Shown: positions 22,511-34,902, counted from the first letter of the stretch. The stretch: DNA of 60,000 nucleotides from Takakia lepidozioides (GCA_030704615.1 CM060731.1:5954001-6014000), one strand, 5' to 3'. Notes: generated by a model not told the origin, from the sequence alone. Numbers and translations are program-made.

Positions 22511-24851
22511 TTACACCCTCCAAGGAACTTGCCCCACCTTCCTCCTCATCCCCCTCATCCCCCCATCCTCCGAGCTCTGTGATGCATCAGTTCCACTATG
22601 CCTCTCAAAAATTCCGTCCTCTCCTTGGGGGACTGTCCACCTCACCTCCTGGGAATCTTCTGCCTCTTCTCCCCCACTTTCCTCAGCAGAATCCAAGACA
22701 AATCTACGAGCCTGACGGGCTCTAATAGCTGCTGCCTTCTCCCTCATCTTCATTTTCTTGAGGCTTGCCTCGTCTAAAATCTGCTGTATACGACTAGGTT
22801 CAGAAGACCTCCTAATGGACACCGAAGCAAGCCGGGCAACATAAGTAGGAAGGATGTAGTCCCTTTCTGGACTCGACTTAAAATCCCCCCTGGCAAAAAA
22901 AGGCATGTTCCTCCTGCCCATGAACTGCGGTGTAGACGTCCCTCCTGCAGTAATTGGCATCTTGCAGTAAGAACAAATGCACTTTAAGAATGTCAATACC
23001 AGTAGAGCCAAAAGGGTCTTTCAATGAAATAAGAGAGCAAAGGGAGGTGCCTCACAAAATCAAGAGGCAACTTACAATGCGACCACTCACTCATAAACCG
23101 GGGGCTCATTGGCCTCAATCCCAACTTGTACCTCCCCCACCTCCTTCTCGAATTCTTCCTCATCCTCCGAGGATGCCTCTTCCTCTTTCGGCAGACGTAC
23201 AGCCACTGCAAGTTCAGAGTTGTGGAGGGCAGTATCTGGCTCGAAGGCGAAGACATGCCTGTCGGACAATGTCCCTGTCCACATTGAAGCACCTGAGGGA
23301 CAAAGCGGGTGGTTAGTAGCATGCGGCATGCAATTGCAATCGGGCCAAGGGACAAAATGTGCACGTGAAGGCTTACATGTGCCGCATGTGAGGTCAAGAA
23401 TCCGCCCTTGGACATCCAAGCACGTCTCCATCAGGGTTTGGATGAAAGCAGGGCTCCGGGTCCGGCTGTACCGCCACGGTTTGCCTGTCTTTGTGTCCTT
23501 CGGCATACTGGATTGGGGCACATAGTTGTAGAGGACATCGTAGGTAAATGGGTCCACAGCGGCATCAACAAGACGACCGTCATTGCGGAATTTGAACGTA
23601 GACCCTCTCTTCACAAAACAATATGCCTCAAACACCAATGTCTGCACATCCAACAAAAGAGGGATCCACTCCAGGGTCTAGTTTAGATACACCACAATAT
23701 GAAGTGAATGCAATAGATTGATAACTTACACTCTAGCCCTCTGTTTGCAACCCCTGCGAATTGATGCAGAACCATTTTTTCAGGAGGACTGGGGTGACAC
23801 TTTTTGGTGTCTACCTTGCCACAACATTCTCTGTGGTCTTCCCTCTTGTGGCAAGGACCACCATACATCCACCGTCATCCAGGAGCATCCCCGCCAGCCC
23901 AAACCCGGCTCTCCAGTAGTCCTCCGTAAACCTGTTCCAGGTTGGCACACCATCCAGGCCCTCCAGTAGCTCCCCATCTGGAATATTGAGGAGAATCATA
24001 TCGCAGACTCTCTCCACCTCGACCCCCCCCCCCCCGAGTGCTCTTGCAATCCGTGCTCACAGCCGTGAAGAATTCCATCATGGCTTCCAAACCAGGGGTG
24101 TCTTTAGGCTCTGTAGCAGCAGCCCTCTTCTTGGCTTTCCCCTTCAGCTCGACTTGCTGTGTGCCACCTTCTTCACCCTGGCAGCCAGAGCGTCAAGAAA
24201 GCTCTCATTGACGCATTGGATGATAGTTGGGGATTCTAGCTTTGGCCTTTGCGGAAACGTCACCGCCGAATACCATCGTGTAGGCTCGCCCTCAAATGCC
24301 AACTTCTTGGCAGAGCCAGTCCCAGTCTGAACTGACTTGGGAACCCGGACGACCGGTGACTTGGTAGCAGCAGCAGCAGTCGCAGGACCTTGCACAAAGT
24401 CGTCGTTGGAGTCACTCCTTGGGGCCCCTCCTGCGCCTCCTCTGGTGCCCCGGTGGTTTTCTATTTTTTGGGGGTTACTTTACTCCCCTGTTTCCGTGTC
24501 CTTTTCATTTGTCCTTTATTCTTCTCATTCAATTTCTCCTGAATACCTGCCTGAGCAAGCTCTGCCGCTTTCCTGGACTTGGCAAGCGCTTTCGCCTCCT
24601 TTGGACCCAGCGGAGGCAGCGGAGCCCGGTTTTGTCAGGCCTCCGCATCCAGCTTCAATTGGAACTCGGATGAGTCGAGCGAGCCGGGCGGAAGGTCCAC
24701 ATACCAAGGGCAGTCGCGCAAATGCTCCAGATGCCACTCCTTCATGATAACGTCAGTGTACATGGAGTTAGCTCCAGGGTTCCTCCATGCGAGGAAGAAT
24801 GGCGGCTGGAAGGACAGATGACCTTTCTCCAACAGGGAGAACTTACAATAC
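22511..24851 (-). pseudogene. Beta-class DNA methyltransferase-like gene, second copy (ParB part missing), broken
   Basis: The first visible exon starts at 24851 after GAATGCAG and encodes PFFLAWRNPG, MYTDVIMKEWH and CPWYVDLPPG. These blocks also end the ParB-like gene of element A. A Lys-rich linker (KRTRKQGSKVTPKK) leads to ESPTIIQCVNESFLDALAAR, MILLNIPDGELLEG, MLLDDGGCMVVLA, then KPWRYSRTRSPAFIQTLMET and ILDLTCGTC joined across an intron to ASMWTG and HVFAFEPDTAL. The last exon is acidic (SAEESGGEEAEDSQE). The order links the ParB-type and methyltransferase halves into one gene. Breaks: TGA near 24634, a shift in an A-run near 24470, and a shift at a ten-base C-run near 24027-24036. No ParB exon is found upstream; arrays lie there instead. 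Confidence 0.65.
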
Positions 24852-25479
24852 CTGCATTCAAAAAACACAAACAGAATCACATCCATTTTTCCAGTACAGG
24901 GTCCGAAAATGGCTAAGTCCCAGAACTGACCGGGCCCGGAACTGGAAAAATGGCGCCGAATTTCCAGACTGTGCCAGCCACCCCCGGGGCTTAGCCATCC
25001 GCCCCATGGCCGGAAACAAGAAATTCGGCGCCATTTTTCTAGGGGCTTCACAACTAATTTTCATGCGCCACATAAGGCAACTTACATCCTGGAAATGTAG
25101 GGACTACAATGGCCACGGATCTAAGAAAGGCAATGCGTATGTACCTGTACAGAAGGCGCGTTGCCGCTTTGTCGCCGTTCGGCTGGTCGACATTGCCGCA
25201 TTGCCGCCCGTAGTACAAAGGCTTCAATTTGCAACGCGGTCTGGATGTGGGGTTTCTCTCAAGAGAGCCACGCCCTTCTCCACGCGGCATAAGTCCGAGT
25301 AAAAGAAAAAATCTCCCGCAGAATGCATGCGTACATGCCTCGAATGGAACTTCATCCACCCGTCACATCAGGTGTCGAAGGCGTATCCGGGAAGCAAGCG
25401 CGGTATCCATGTGGAACGTCCGGTTCAAAACAGACGGCAGAGGACATTTAATGCGCAACTGCGCCCTTAAATGTAGGTA
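24852..25479. other. Intron or flank with two core palindromes, no gene seen
   Basis: Core motifs AATGGCGCCGAATTTCCAG near 24950 and AAATTCGGCGCCATTTTTC near 25022 face each other. The remainder has no recognisable coding motif, although minus-strand frames stay open by chance. Confidence 0.5.
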
Positions 25480-25539
25480 TGGAAGTCGCCCACAGGCGCC
25501 ACCTGGCCCACCCTCCCCCCGAGACTTCATCAACAGCCC

Positions 25540-25830
25540 GCTGGATGGAAAAAAACTGCGCCGAATTTCCATTCAGCGGATGAAGTGGGACACACCGTGG
25601 CCCTCCCTCCGCCCGAGACGTTCTCATCCAGAAGCAGCTGGATGGAAAACCGGCGCCGAATTTCCATCTGGCAAGTAAACCGGAGCGTTGCAGGATGGAA
25701 AACCGGCGCCAAATTTCCATCTTGCAAGTAAACCGGAGCGCTGTAGGATGGAAAACGGCGCCGAATTTCCATCCTGCAAGTAAGTCGGTCCACCTCATGG
25801 ATGGAAATCCGGCACCAAATTTGTCTCTAC
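25540..25830. repeat. Tandem near-palindromes, unit about 53 bp (five copies)
   Basis: Units of the form GATGGAAAACCGGCGCCGAA followed by TTTCCATC and AAGTAAACCGGAGCG. Each core is an imperfect inverted repeat centred on GGCGCC. Copies centre near 25560, 25656, 25708, 25760 and 25813; the last reads GGCACC. Confidence 0.85.
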
Positions 25831-25929
25831 CGGACGACATTGGTGGGCATAACGTGCCAAAAAGTGGACCGCAGGCGAAAAACTCTAAGTTGAGTGACTG
25901 ATTAGACAAAAAAACGCGAGGGTCGATAC

Positions 25930-27060
25930 GGGCGTCTATTGATGGATATTCGGCGCCGTTTTTCCATCCTGCAGATGATCTCTTTCGGCCACTCCCCCTG
26001 AGATTTCTCCATCCGTGTGGCCTTGGATAGAAATACGGCGCCGTTTTTCCATCCGAGGGATGTTCTCTGTCGTCTAGATGTCGGCCTCTCCCCCCGAGAC
26101 GACTTCATCCGACAGGCCTCGTCTAGAAATTCGGCGCCGTTTTTCCATCCGGGGGATGTTCTCTGTCGGCCAAGTGTCGGCCTCTCCCCCCGAGACGACT
26201 TCATCCGACGGGCCTCGTATGGAAATTCGGCGCCATTTTTCCATCCGTGGGATGTTCTCTGTCGGCTAGGTGTCGGCCTCTCCCCCCGAGACAACTTCAT
26301 CCGAACGGCCTCGGATGGAAATTCGGCGCCGTTTTTCCATCCGAGGGATGTTCTTTGTCGGCCAGGTGTCGGCCTCTCTCCCTGAGACGACTTCATCCGA
26401 CGGGCCTCGTATGGAAATTCGGCGCCGTTTTTCCATCCGAGGGATGTTCTTTGTCGGCCAGGTGTCGGCTTCTCCCCCTGAGATGACTTCATCGGACGGG
26501 CCTCGTATGGAAATTCGGCACCGTTTAGCCATCCGGGGGATATTCTCTGTAGGCCAGGTGTCGGCCTCTCCCCCCGAGACAACTTCATCCGAATGGCCTC
26601 ATTGGAGATTCGGCGCCGTTTTTCCATCCGAGGGATGTTCTCTGTCGGCCAGGTGTCGGCCTCTCCCCTCGAGACGACTTCATCCGACGGGCCTCGAATG
26701 GAAATTCGGCGCCGTTGTTCCATCCGGGGGATATTCTCTGTCGGCCAGGTGTCCGCCTCTCCCCCCGAGACGACTTCATCCGAACGGCCTCGGATGGAAA
26801 TTCGGCGCCGTTTTTCCATCCGATGGATATTCTCTGTCGGCCAGGTGTTCTCTGTCGGCCAGGTGTCGGCCTCTCCCCCCGAGACAACTTCATCCGAACG
26901 GCCTCGGATGGAAATTTGGCGGCGTTTTTCCATCCGAGGGATGTTCTCTGTCGACCAGGTGTCGGCCTCTCCCCCCGAGACGACTTCATCCGACGGGCCT
27001 CATATGGAAATTCGGCGTCATTTTTCCATCCGTGGGATGTTCTCTATCGGCCAGGTGTCG
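25930..27060. repeat. Tandem array, about twelve copies of a 95-100-bp unit with the GGCGCC palindrome
   Basis: Each unit contains GGAAATTCGGCGCCGTTTTT, TCCATCCGAGGGATGTTCTC, TGTCGGCCAGGTGTCGGCC and TCTCCCCCCGAGACGACTTC. Cores are spaced about 95-99 bp apart from 25953 to 27014, with two exceptions: a wider step (about 113 bp) caused by a partial duplication near 26835-26855, and a shorter first step. The array replaces the position where the ParB half of the fusion gene would be expected. Confidence 0.9.
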
Positions 27061-27299
27061 TCACCCTCCGATTTGACGCCATGTCGAATTAAATTCTGCC
27101 CCTCATTCCTAGGTACGGCTATATTAAATGTTGCTCTTTTTCTTTGCCACTTGCCCGACCTTCGCTCGTGACCCACGCGTTTCAAACCGAGACGACAACA
27201 ACACTTGCTCGCTCCGAGCTCCTCTCACTTCAGCTTCCCTACACTCCCCCTTCCCTGCGCACCCTCTCTGCTTCCTGGTAGCCCTTTCAATAGTCGGCG

Positions 27300-27333
27300 A
27301 TGGCGTGCCGGGATCCCATCAACTACCCAAACA
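27300..27333 (+). pseudogene. Companion gene, first exon fragment, cut by the nested retroelement
   Basis: ATG at 27300 begins MACRDPINYPNK, aligned with MSCPNHIYRRQ of the copy at 11648. It is interrupted after 27333 and resumes at 41126. The joined frame is off by one base, so the gene may have been damaged before or at insertion. Confidence 0.5.
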
Positions 27334-27336
27334 AGC

Positions 27337-27792
27337 TGTCGTGCGCATACATATCGCTACACAACTACATCGATGTCCAAACTACACCACACATATATGG
27401 ACAATAAAGTAGTCTGCCACAATGATAAGAGAACTAAAATCACACTGTTGACAAAAGAACATGAAATACAACACCATCACTCGTTAAACTAACACTCAGA
27501 TTCTAAGCAGTGAAGGAGCTCGGTCGTGCAGGCTCAACTCGAGAGAGATGAGCCGCACGACTGACGAGCTCGTTAAGATAAGATGGTTCAGGTGTCAAGC
27601 TAAACTTGACACCTGACTTAACACTTGAACTAAATCCAAGTGTTAAATACAAATAACTAGCTTTATTCTAATTAGTTTCACACTGTGTTTATTTAACTTG
27701 ACAGCTGTCGTGCGCATACGTATCGCTACACAACTACATCGCTGTCCAAACTACACCACACATATATGGACAATAAAGTAGTCTGCCACAAT
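27337..27792 (-). repeat. 3' terminal structure B-A-GC-B of the nested retroelement
   Basis: In plus coordinates: reverse B at 27337-27423 (87 bp), reverse A at 27424-27703 (about 280 bp, shortened inside relative to 354 bp), GC at 27704-27705, and a second reverse B at 27706-27792 (87 bp). This mirrors 58571-59100. The purine tract next to the inner B (AGCTAGGGGGACG on the minus strand) is also conserved. Confidence 0.85.
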
Positions 27793-28172
27793 CGTCCCCC
27801 TAGCTGGTGGATAGGTCCCTCTAACTCCAGATAGCTACAAGATGTAATAGTCACAGCCGTACTAAGTCCTCTATCACTGGACGACAAAATATCCTCACAA
27901 AGTGTGCGCCATAAAGGCTGCCACGAGAAGACTTCCTCCCTCCTCAAATAACAATGAGAGTTATGATCATCTTCAAAAGATGATTGTAGTGCATAGCGAC
28001 AGCAAGACATGTAGACTTCGAACGGTGCAATGACAAATGTGCACTACCTAAAAGTTGTCACTCAGACCTCACTCCGTATAGTTGGAGGCCATATCATTGC
28101 ACAGCCGACGAATTGATGTGAATTACACATTTCAAATCATGGTCATCCACATACCACATTACATAGTTCATG
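27793..28172 (-). other. Short internal 3' remnant of the nested retroelement, then unassigned DNA
   Basis: Bases 27793-27862 match the reverse complement of the region just before 58571 and include the purine tract. Homology stops near 27862. The remaining stretch to 28172 shows no recognisable gene. Confidence 0.55.
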
Positions 28173-31100
28173 CTACCCATGTGTTGTATCCTGCTGCAAA
28201 AGAGTATCGAACTCGTTGAAACTCATAGTGGCCTGGTGAATGAAGTTGTCACGTTTGGGATCGCAAACCATCCTCCTCAAAAATATGAAATACAAATGTT
28301 TGCAGGGTATGAATTTACCTCTCTTGCCCAAACTGATTGATAGCATATTCACAAAATCAGGACATGTGCAATTGGGGAAATTGGAAACCGTGATGTCGTA
28401 GGTCCTGTCATGAACAGCAGATGTGGAAGTGATGATTGTGAATACCTGACCATATCCTGGATCGTGTACTTCCGTGGTGCTTCCGACACGAGCTTGGAGC
28501 ATTCTTGCGGACTCCACTTTGCCAAAGTGTTCAGCGGTTGGAGGGAAACGCCGAACGAGCTTTCCATCTCGTTTGGTTGGCCACAAGTTAGGATTTGCCG
28601 GGGGGACCCGGGAGGACGCAGAAGTAGTAGCACATGCATGGAGTTGGGGTTGTCTCGCAAGGGAAAAACCTGCCTCCTCCAGCATTTCAATCTCCTGAAA
28701 GCTGAGATGTGTTCCCACCTTCACGGGCCAAACGGTTGGAGGAGATGGCTTCATCACTACGGAAGGACGCACAGTTCCATGCACACATCTGGCACAATCA
28801 TCTGCGCAGAACCAGAACTTGTGGTTCTTGGCTTCTGGTTGACCGTATGGACGCATCAAGCCCGTGAAAGTCGGAGTAGGAGTTCGGGCACCACCTCTGG
28901 ATATAGATGAAGTGCACTTCTCGAAATTAGTTGCCCTGATCGCTGTACATTTCACACGAGACCCGACACTTGTGCGTTCTATGTGCCAAACGTGGTCGGG
29001 GCATGCGGACTCAAGCACATCAAGGGGGTTGTTTCTCTCCTGCACCATTTCAGTGGCACGGTTTGATGCTGGAGCTTGCCGTCGTGTTGGAGGTTCCTCC
29101 ACAATGGAGGTTCCGGACATGGAGCTGTCATGCAGGGGAACACGAGGCTTCGAGAAGTTATCACGGTCTGCCCTGTGGGAATCTGAATCCAAACCAGGTG
29201 GAGTGTTCAATTTCCTCTTACAGGAGCCGAATCTCTCCTCCCCTTCAAGATGTGGAACTCTAGAAACAAGTGGCGTTCCCTGGGCATACATGCTCACCGC
29301 CCGTGCTATCTTGATTGGATCCCCAGATCTGTTTGCAGCACGCAACATCAACTCCCATTTGTCCGGACCCTTGCCGCCAACCCCACCTCGTAAGAAATCA
29401 CGGTATCGGGTTTGTTGTTGCAAGGCACGTATCAAATCATCTGTTGTTGCCACATACAAATCCCGACCTCGTTTCCCAGACTGCTGCAACCATGCATTGT
29501 GCACAGTTTTTGCCAAATTGCAAGATGGCATGTCCGCCATTTCCTCAATGGACATGTTCTGCAAAGAGGATAACCACACTTCAGAATAGTGCACAGGAAA
29601 CAACATAAAGAAAGCAATGAGTCAAAAATATGGAAAGCAAATGTATGAATAAAGCATGAAATAGAAGCCTCGTACCATTGTCATGGCTGCTCCCCACTGT
29701 CTATACCGGAAGTGCCAAAACGCCAGCCAATCTTCCAATGCTCACATACTCTCAAGTGATGCAGCTCCAGAAGAGAACCACCAGGCACGAATTGTCTGGA
29801 ACAAAGTGTCCGCCTCCTTCATTGTTCTAGCATCATTGTACTCTTTGCACAATTTACGGTGTTGAGTCTGCATCTCTGGTTTGATGTCCGACTTTGTATG
29901 TTTTTCCAGAGATTGTGTCCAATGGAATAGACATGTACGCTCTCTTCCTGGCATAGGCTGAAAAGAAAAACTTTGATGGCACCTTGACCTGGGAATACAT
30001 TGTCCTGGATGTAATCGTACTTGCTCACTCGTTTCAATTCCAAAATATTGTCTATGTAGCCTTTGATCCAAGAGCCCATTCTCAATGCATTGATCTGATG
30101 CCGAATGTTAGGTGAATTTAAAGTGGAGAAATGATCCATGACCAGGTCCAATGCTGCACCGTCAAGTTTAGTCCCCACAGAATCTCCTTCACTCAAAATA
30201 TGGCTTTCCAAGAAGGACTTGCTTGCGCCAAGAGCAATTGCAGATGTTGTTGCGGATGGGTTTCTCCCGAACTCCTGTTTGATCAACCTCGATACTGTCT
30301 CAACACTCTCCCTGTAATCCCCCTTCGAGACAGGATGGTTATGGAATCCAAAATGCACACAAGCTCTTGTCATTGTATTCAAACGGTGGACAACATAGTA
30401 CATTCTTGCTCCGCAGAGCGCCAAGCAGGATGGCACAAGTTTGCAGAATTTGCAAACGAAAGTGTTTGCCGGTGGAGGGGCAGTCCCAGGCTGAAATGGA
30501 TTTTCCGCCAGACCCTCCCATTCGCTTTGATTATGAACCCCAGACTGAAGAAAGTGTCTGCAATTCAAATTATCACACCTAAGGTGTCCATTGCAAACTG
30601 TCCTCCTGAAAACAAGCTTGTCATCATTCTGAATATTGGATGTTTTTGTTCTGCACCACGGGTGCCCGTCGTGTTTCTTGTCCATTCCATGCATCATGAT
30701 TGTTACACCTCCAACTCGCGGAGGAGGAGGCAGCTCGAATAGGATATCGCCATCAAAAGTCTCCGGCAAGAACTTCACAGGCACCTGCTTCAAAGATTCC
30801 CAATCAATTCCCCGCAACTCACTTTTGAATCCAGCCATTCCTCCCATCGCCCGCAATTTTGGAATGACACTACAAATCTCTTCTTCATCAGCTTCTGCAA
30901 CCACAGTAGGAAGGACTGGTTTTGGAATTTCACTTATGTCATCATCGGAAGAATCCGAAAGCTCAACGATTGGAGTGGAGGAAGTCTGTTCTTTTTTCAC
31001 CACCACCTCCCTCTTGTCTTCAACGACCGAAGCAGCACTCCCGGGCGTCACATATGACCCAAGGGACTTTCGCCGAGGCTCTCCAAGTACTCTGTATCGA

Positions 31101-31339
31101 CCAGGACGCACTCTCCACTGACTGATATGAGCCGTCTCATCACGGTTTTGGAAAGAATATTTCACCAACTTCCCTTTCAGATCGTAAACCTCTTTCTCCA
31201 AAAAGATGGACCCATTCTGCAGCTGAAAACGGGTAGCCAAGACATGTTCCAGAACAATTGCAAATCCATTGTCAAGGACTTCCTGGGAGAACGGCACTGG
31301 TTTGTCGTCTGAGAAGAACTCCGCTTCAGAGGAAGCCAT
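28173..31339 (-). pseudogene. MULE-like transposase, copy B, with internal deletion of the catalytic core
   Basis: Starts MASSEAEFFSDDK at 31339. It shares with copy A the zinc-finger region (MDKKHDGHPWC, CNGHLRCDNLNCRHF, ACVHFGFHNHPV), an acidic linker (DSSDDD) and the SWIM motif CTCPDFVNML...FIPCKHLYFIF near 28280-28380. Between DNVFPGQGAIKVFLFSL and a frameshifted CLFHWTQSLEKH the block with the first two catalytic Asp residues is missing, about 100 codons short of copy A. The second open part (29606-28173) continues through DMPSCNLAKTVHNAW to the C-terminus. It therefore cannot catalyse transposition, though the DNA-binding parts remain open. Confidence 0.7.
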
Positions 31340-32193
31340 CTTCCTTCCTCGAGTATGTTTGTACCTTGCTATCGCAGATCTAGTGTAAATCGGTTTACTG
31401 CTGTCTCCAGAACACAGTTGAAGAATGAGCAGAGAATATGGCGGAGGAAGCTCAGATAACGACTGTGCATATTCTGTTATTCATTCCAGATATGCAGCCG
31501 TCCATTTTAATTACTTTTCTTGTGGGCCCAGTGGTCAGAGTATCCCTAGGGGCAGTGTCGGCAACTGTTAAACCGTTAATCAGAACCTCATCAATAAACC
31601 CAATAACAAAGCCGACTTCCTGGAAGCATGCCACAGGATCTGAGAATGGGATTGCAAATTAAGTAAATGTATCTATATACTACTACCAATGATCATGCGC
31701 ACTTGGAAAGTTCCAAATGTGAAACGAATGTGGGGTTTGGCTAACAAGGATGACCGTGTATGATATTCCAAAATTTGTCATCAAACTCTCGTTCATTTAT
31801 ATTTATTTGTTTAAGACTGCGCATCAATTTCTGGGATTCGCTGTTCTTTTTAAATATTGAACCCGTTATAATAAAGAACACGCCGTTTTTTTTGGGCGGC
31901 ACACGTCAGACATCCATAACTGAATACGAACAGTTGTACACCAATTGCTGGCATGTGCACTAATAAGGAAACGACTATGTGTAACGGTCACGCGGGAGGG
32001 AATTCGATGCTTCTAGAGACACGCAAGAACGCAGGCAATCCCGCAAGGAATCGGGAGTCACTGCGTTTTTCTACTTTTCGCGCTTAGAGGGAGAGTGGTA
32101 GTCAAGCTGGAGAGGGTTCCTTCTAGAATACGAAAGAGAAGAAAGTCTCTTTATTTTACTTCACTTAGAGAGAGACGCAGAGCAAGAGAGAAA
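31340..32193. other. Divergent spacer between transposase B and the ParB-like gene
   Basis: No convincing gene. It contains the presumed 5' flank of transposase B and of the plus-strand ParB-like gene. A shared promoter region is possible, but I see no specific motif. T-rich and A-rich runs lie around 31760-31900. Confidence 0.4.
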
Positions 32194-34690
32194 ATGACGA
32201 GGCGTCGTTTGTTGGAGAACACAGGGCCAGGCAGCAGGTGAACGCGGAGACTGATTCACAAGAGCAGACGGAGACTGAGGCAGCGGCTGCGACACAGTCG
32301 GCGATAAGAGTGCGCCAGCCTGTGGAGGCAGAGATGATTCGCAGGGACACTGAAGAAGGTGGAAGCACACGGAACGCCGAACCTGGAGAAGGTCAAGAAA
32401 CCCTTGCGCAGACAGAAACTCCAGCAGATGTGAGAGGGAAGAGGAAAGCTGCAGAAGGGGATCAAATTTCAAAACCTAAGAAGGTGCCAGTAAGTTTTAT
32501 CATATAGTCTGTCTGATTGCCTTTCAAGGAGTCCTTCATCTTCCATTCTTTAGCAGGAACTACTGAATCGCGAGCGTCGTTAACGCCATTCGATTCTCCT
32601 CATGAGATTTATGTACCTATGTGTTTGAAGAGAGAGTCTGCACTTACTATTCTCCCTAAACTACACTGAATGTCGTTGCCGCCAATAAGTTGCACATGTA
32701 TGTCATTACACAACACCGATCCGGCAGGTCGTTATGTTTTGTGATTGTCGTTAACGCCGTTCGCTATCGCTCTCGCTTTTGTTTTGAATACGGTAGTCTC
32801 GGCTTTGCATGTGTAGATTGTGCTGAATTCTTTCACACCATTCATGGTGAGTTTCCTTGATACAGAGTGATGGTCGTTACCGCCATTCACTATTTGCAAA
32901 TCACTCAGTCAGAACTGAATGGCATCGTGCAGAAAACTGTGAGGTCGAAGCCTACAGGATCAGAGGGGAAAGGATCTGGAGATGGGGACGAGTCCGCAAA
33001 AAAGCTCAGAGAATACAGATGAAGCAGATGAATCCGAAGTGCACTACCTTGACAAGGTGAAAGAACTCATGTCATTCCAGAAGGTAAACTCTCAGGAGGT
33101 TATAAGGGACATGCTCGTATCTGGAGGGCGTCTGGACATACCTCTGTGCCGGATGATATCAATGCCTGTTGTGCGTCCACCTCTTTCCCATGACATAACA
33201 AAATTGGAGAGTGATTTTGTGCATGGATATAGACTTGGTGCACAAGTTTTTATGTGTCACTGACGGATATAAATGGGAAAAGCACATTAGTGTCTCCAGA
33301 GATCAGTGATAACTGGGATGAGTGCTGGAAAGATGCCAATGAGGAGTTCGAGCTGGGCCTCATGATGGGAAAGAACACCCAGCAATTCTGCAACCACATG
33401 TTCTACGTCTGGGACGGCAACCACCGATTGCTGGCATGGATGGGATACATTCAGAAACACCATTCGAAAGACAAAGACAAGCATGTTGTTGTGGAGGCAA
33501 TGGTTTTGGATCCAGGAAACGACATCGCTAGGCTTCTTACAGCTATGCACGACGTGAACAAGTAAGTCATCCAGGAGATTTCATTCCCTCTGTAGTGTCT
33601 TGTTAATCCTCAAAAAACAGTGTTAAGGAATGCAATGTTTCCAATGTTTTGCAGATCGACAGAGAAATCGCATGTGACAACAAGCTTGGTTCACACACTA
33701 TTCCGAATTCAGAGGATTGGTCTGATGAAGCTGGATGATTTTCGGACAGTACTACCACCCAATATCATCAAGAAGTGCGAAACAAGAAGAGCTGCAGGCA
33801 CTTGGTATTCTTTGACACGAGAGGCATTTCTGGAGTACATGTATGCGGTAAGCCCGAGTCTGTAATCTGTTTACTTTTTGAATACATGTTTGTAGTCCCT
33901 TCGGAGCTAATCACTACTTGAATGAATGCAGCAAGAACTGGCAGAGGCGGCTGAGAAGGGGAAATCCGAATATTACCGCACTACACCAGAAGAACTAAGG
34001 ACATCAAAGGGTGTGGAAGCTGCAATAAAGAAGGAGTTTGAAATGCGAAGAACCAAATTGATGTCAGCCTTCGGAAAGCAGCTTAGAATAGTAGATCCTG
34101 GACTTGGTCCTGAGTTCCTTCAGCAGATCAAAACACACTATGACAAGCATGTGCATCCGGAGATGCAGCAGGAGAAATTGCACCGGCTGGCCATATCGAT
34201 GGTCGACCCACAAACAAAAATAAGGTGGCTGGAGATATGGAACTCAGATCAAACAGTAAAGGACTTGAATCAGTTCCCAAAGAGCACCATACAGCCTGAC
34301 ACAAAGGTGGAAGGAATCAGTGATTTGGTCTTTGATAACTGGCTCCACAAGGCTACATTTTGGAGTCAGGTGTGTATTCGAACATGTTGTTTCTTCTCTT
34401 CAAGTATGTGATGTGTATCTTTTTGCAATTCTGACAAATATACTATTTGCAGCTCGAAAAGCGCGCCGTCATTGTGCTGGATCAGACTTTGAAGGACCTG
34501 AACATTGCGATTGTTTCCCCTCCCCAAATGTCATTGGAGGCATACATAAGGAAGTGGAGAGGTCTCACGTGGAGATACTGTTTTTTCCGGGAGTTCTCCA
34601 AAGATGGTAAAATTTTACGGTCCAACGACTTTGACAGTCAGGTTGGAGGAGAGTGGGCCATGATGCGAGTTGTGTACAGGTGCAATGTCA
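32194..34690 (+). pseudogene. ParB/sulfiredoxin-fold protein gene, copy from another subfamily, truncated
   Basis: Likely exons: about 32194-32489 (acidic, Gln/Glu-rich, donor CCA|GTAAGT), about 32905-33562, 33655-33848, 33932-34369 and 34453-34680. The core reads CRMISMPVVR, DITKLESDFVHGYRLGA, then FYVWDGNHRLLAW, with the full DGNHR motif that copy A lacks. Later exons have HTLFRIQRIGLMKLDDFRTV, VDPGLGPEFLQQIKTHYDKH and LEAYIRKWRGLTWRYCFF, each with a counterpart in copy A. The PFFLAW and methyltransferase parts are absent, so the gene is truncated after 34690. Frame breaks occur near 32995 and at a T-run near 33250. Divergent from transposase B by about 0.85 kb. Confidence 0.6.
32571..32890. 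repeat. Alternative palindromes, GTCGTTAACGCC core, in the first intron
   Basis: Four inverted repeats near 32575 (GCGTCGTTAACGCCATTCG), 32668 (GAATGTCGTTGCCGCC), 32745 (GATTGTCGTTAACGCCGTTC) and 32870 (GATGGTCGTTACCGCCATTC). They occupy the same intron/flank positions as the GGCGCC palindromes of element A but have a different centre. Confidence 0.75.
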
Positions 34691-34760
34691 TACTTGAAAC
34701 TCTACTGTTTTTTTGGGAAAAAATGTGGCTTCATATGGATTGCAATCTTAGATCCAGATT

Positions 34761-34902
34761 GAATGTCGTTGACGACATTCACTTCTTTGTCTAAGTCATT
34801 CTTAAGCGAGTATATGAATTCACCTGGTTAGGATCTAAGGATGCAATTATATTGTCCCTGATTAGAATTGATAATGTCCTTGAATGGCGTTGACGACATT
34901 CA
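34761..34902. repeat. Alternative palindromes at the 3' side of the ParB-like copy
   Basis: GAATGTCGTTGACGACATTC at 34761-34780 has perfect 9-bp arms around TG. A second copy near 34881-34900 reads TGAATGGCGTTGACGACATT. Both belong to the family at 32571-32890. Confidence 0.8.

Noticed and set aside
25540-27060. CRISPR-like regular repeats
   Set aside because: Repeats are contiguous, vary along their length, have no unique spacers and no cas genes; the context is a eukaryotic transposon.
25902-27076. Long open frames on both strands (up to 343 codons) with repeated Arg/Ser-rich motifs
   Set aside because: They are produced by the 97-bp tandem array; the unit happens to lack stops in several frames and the peptides have no domain.
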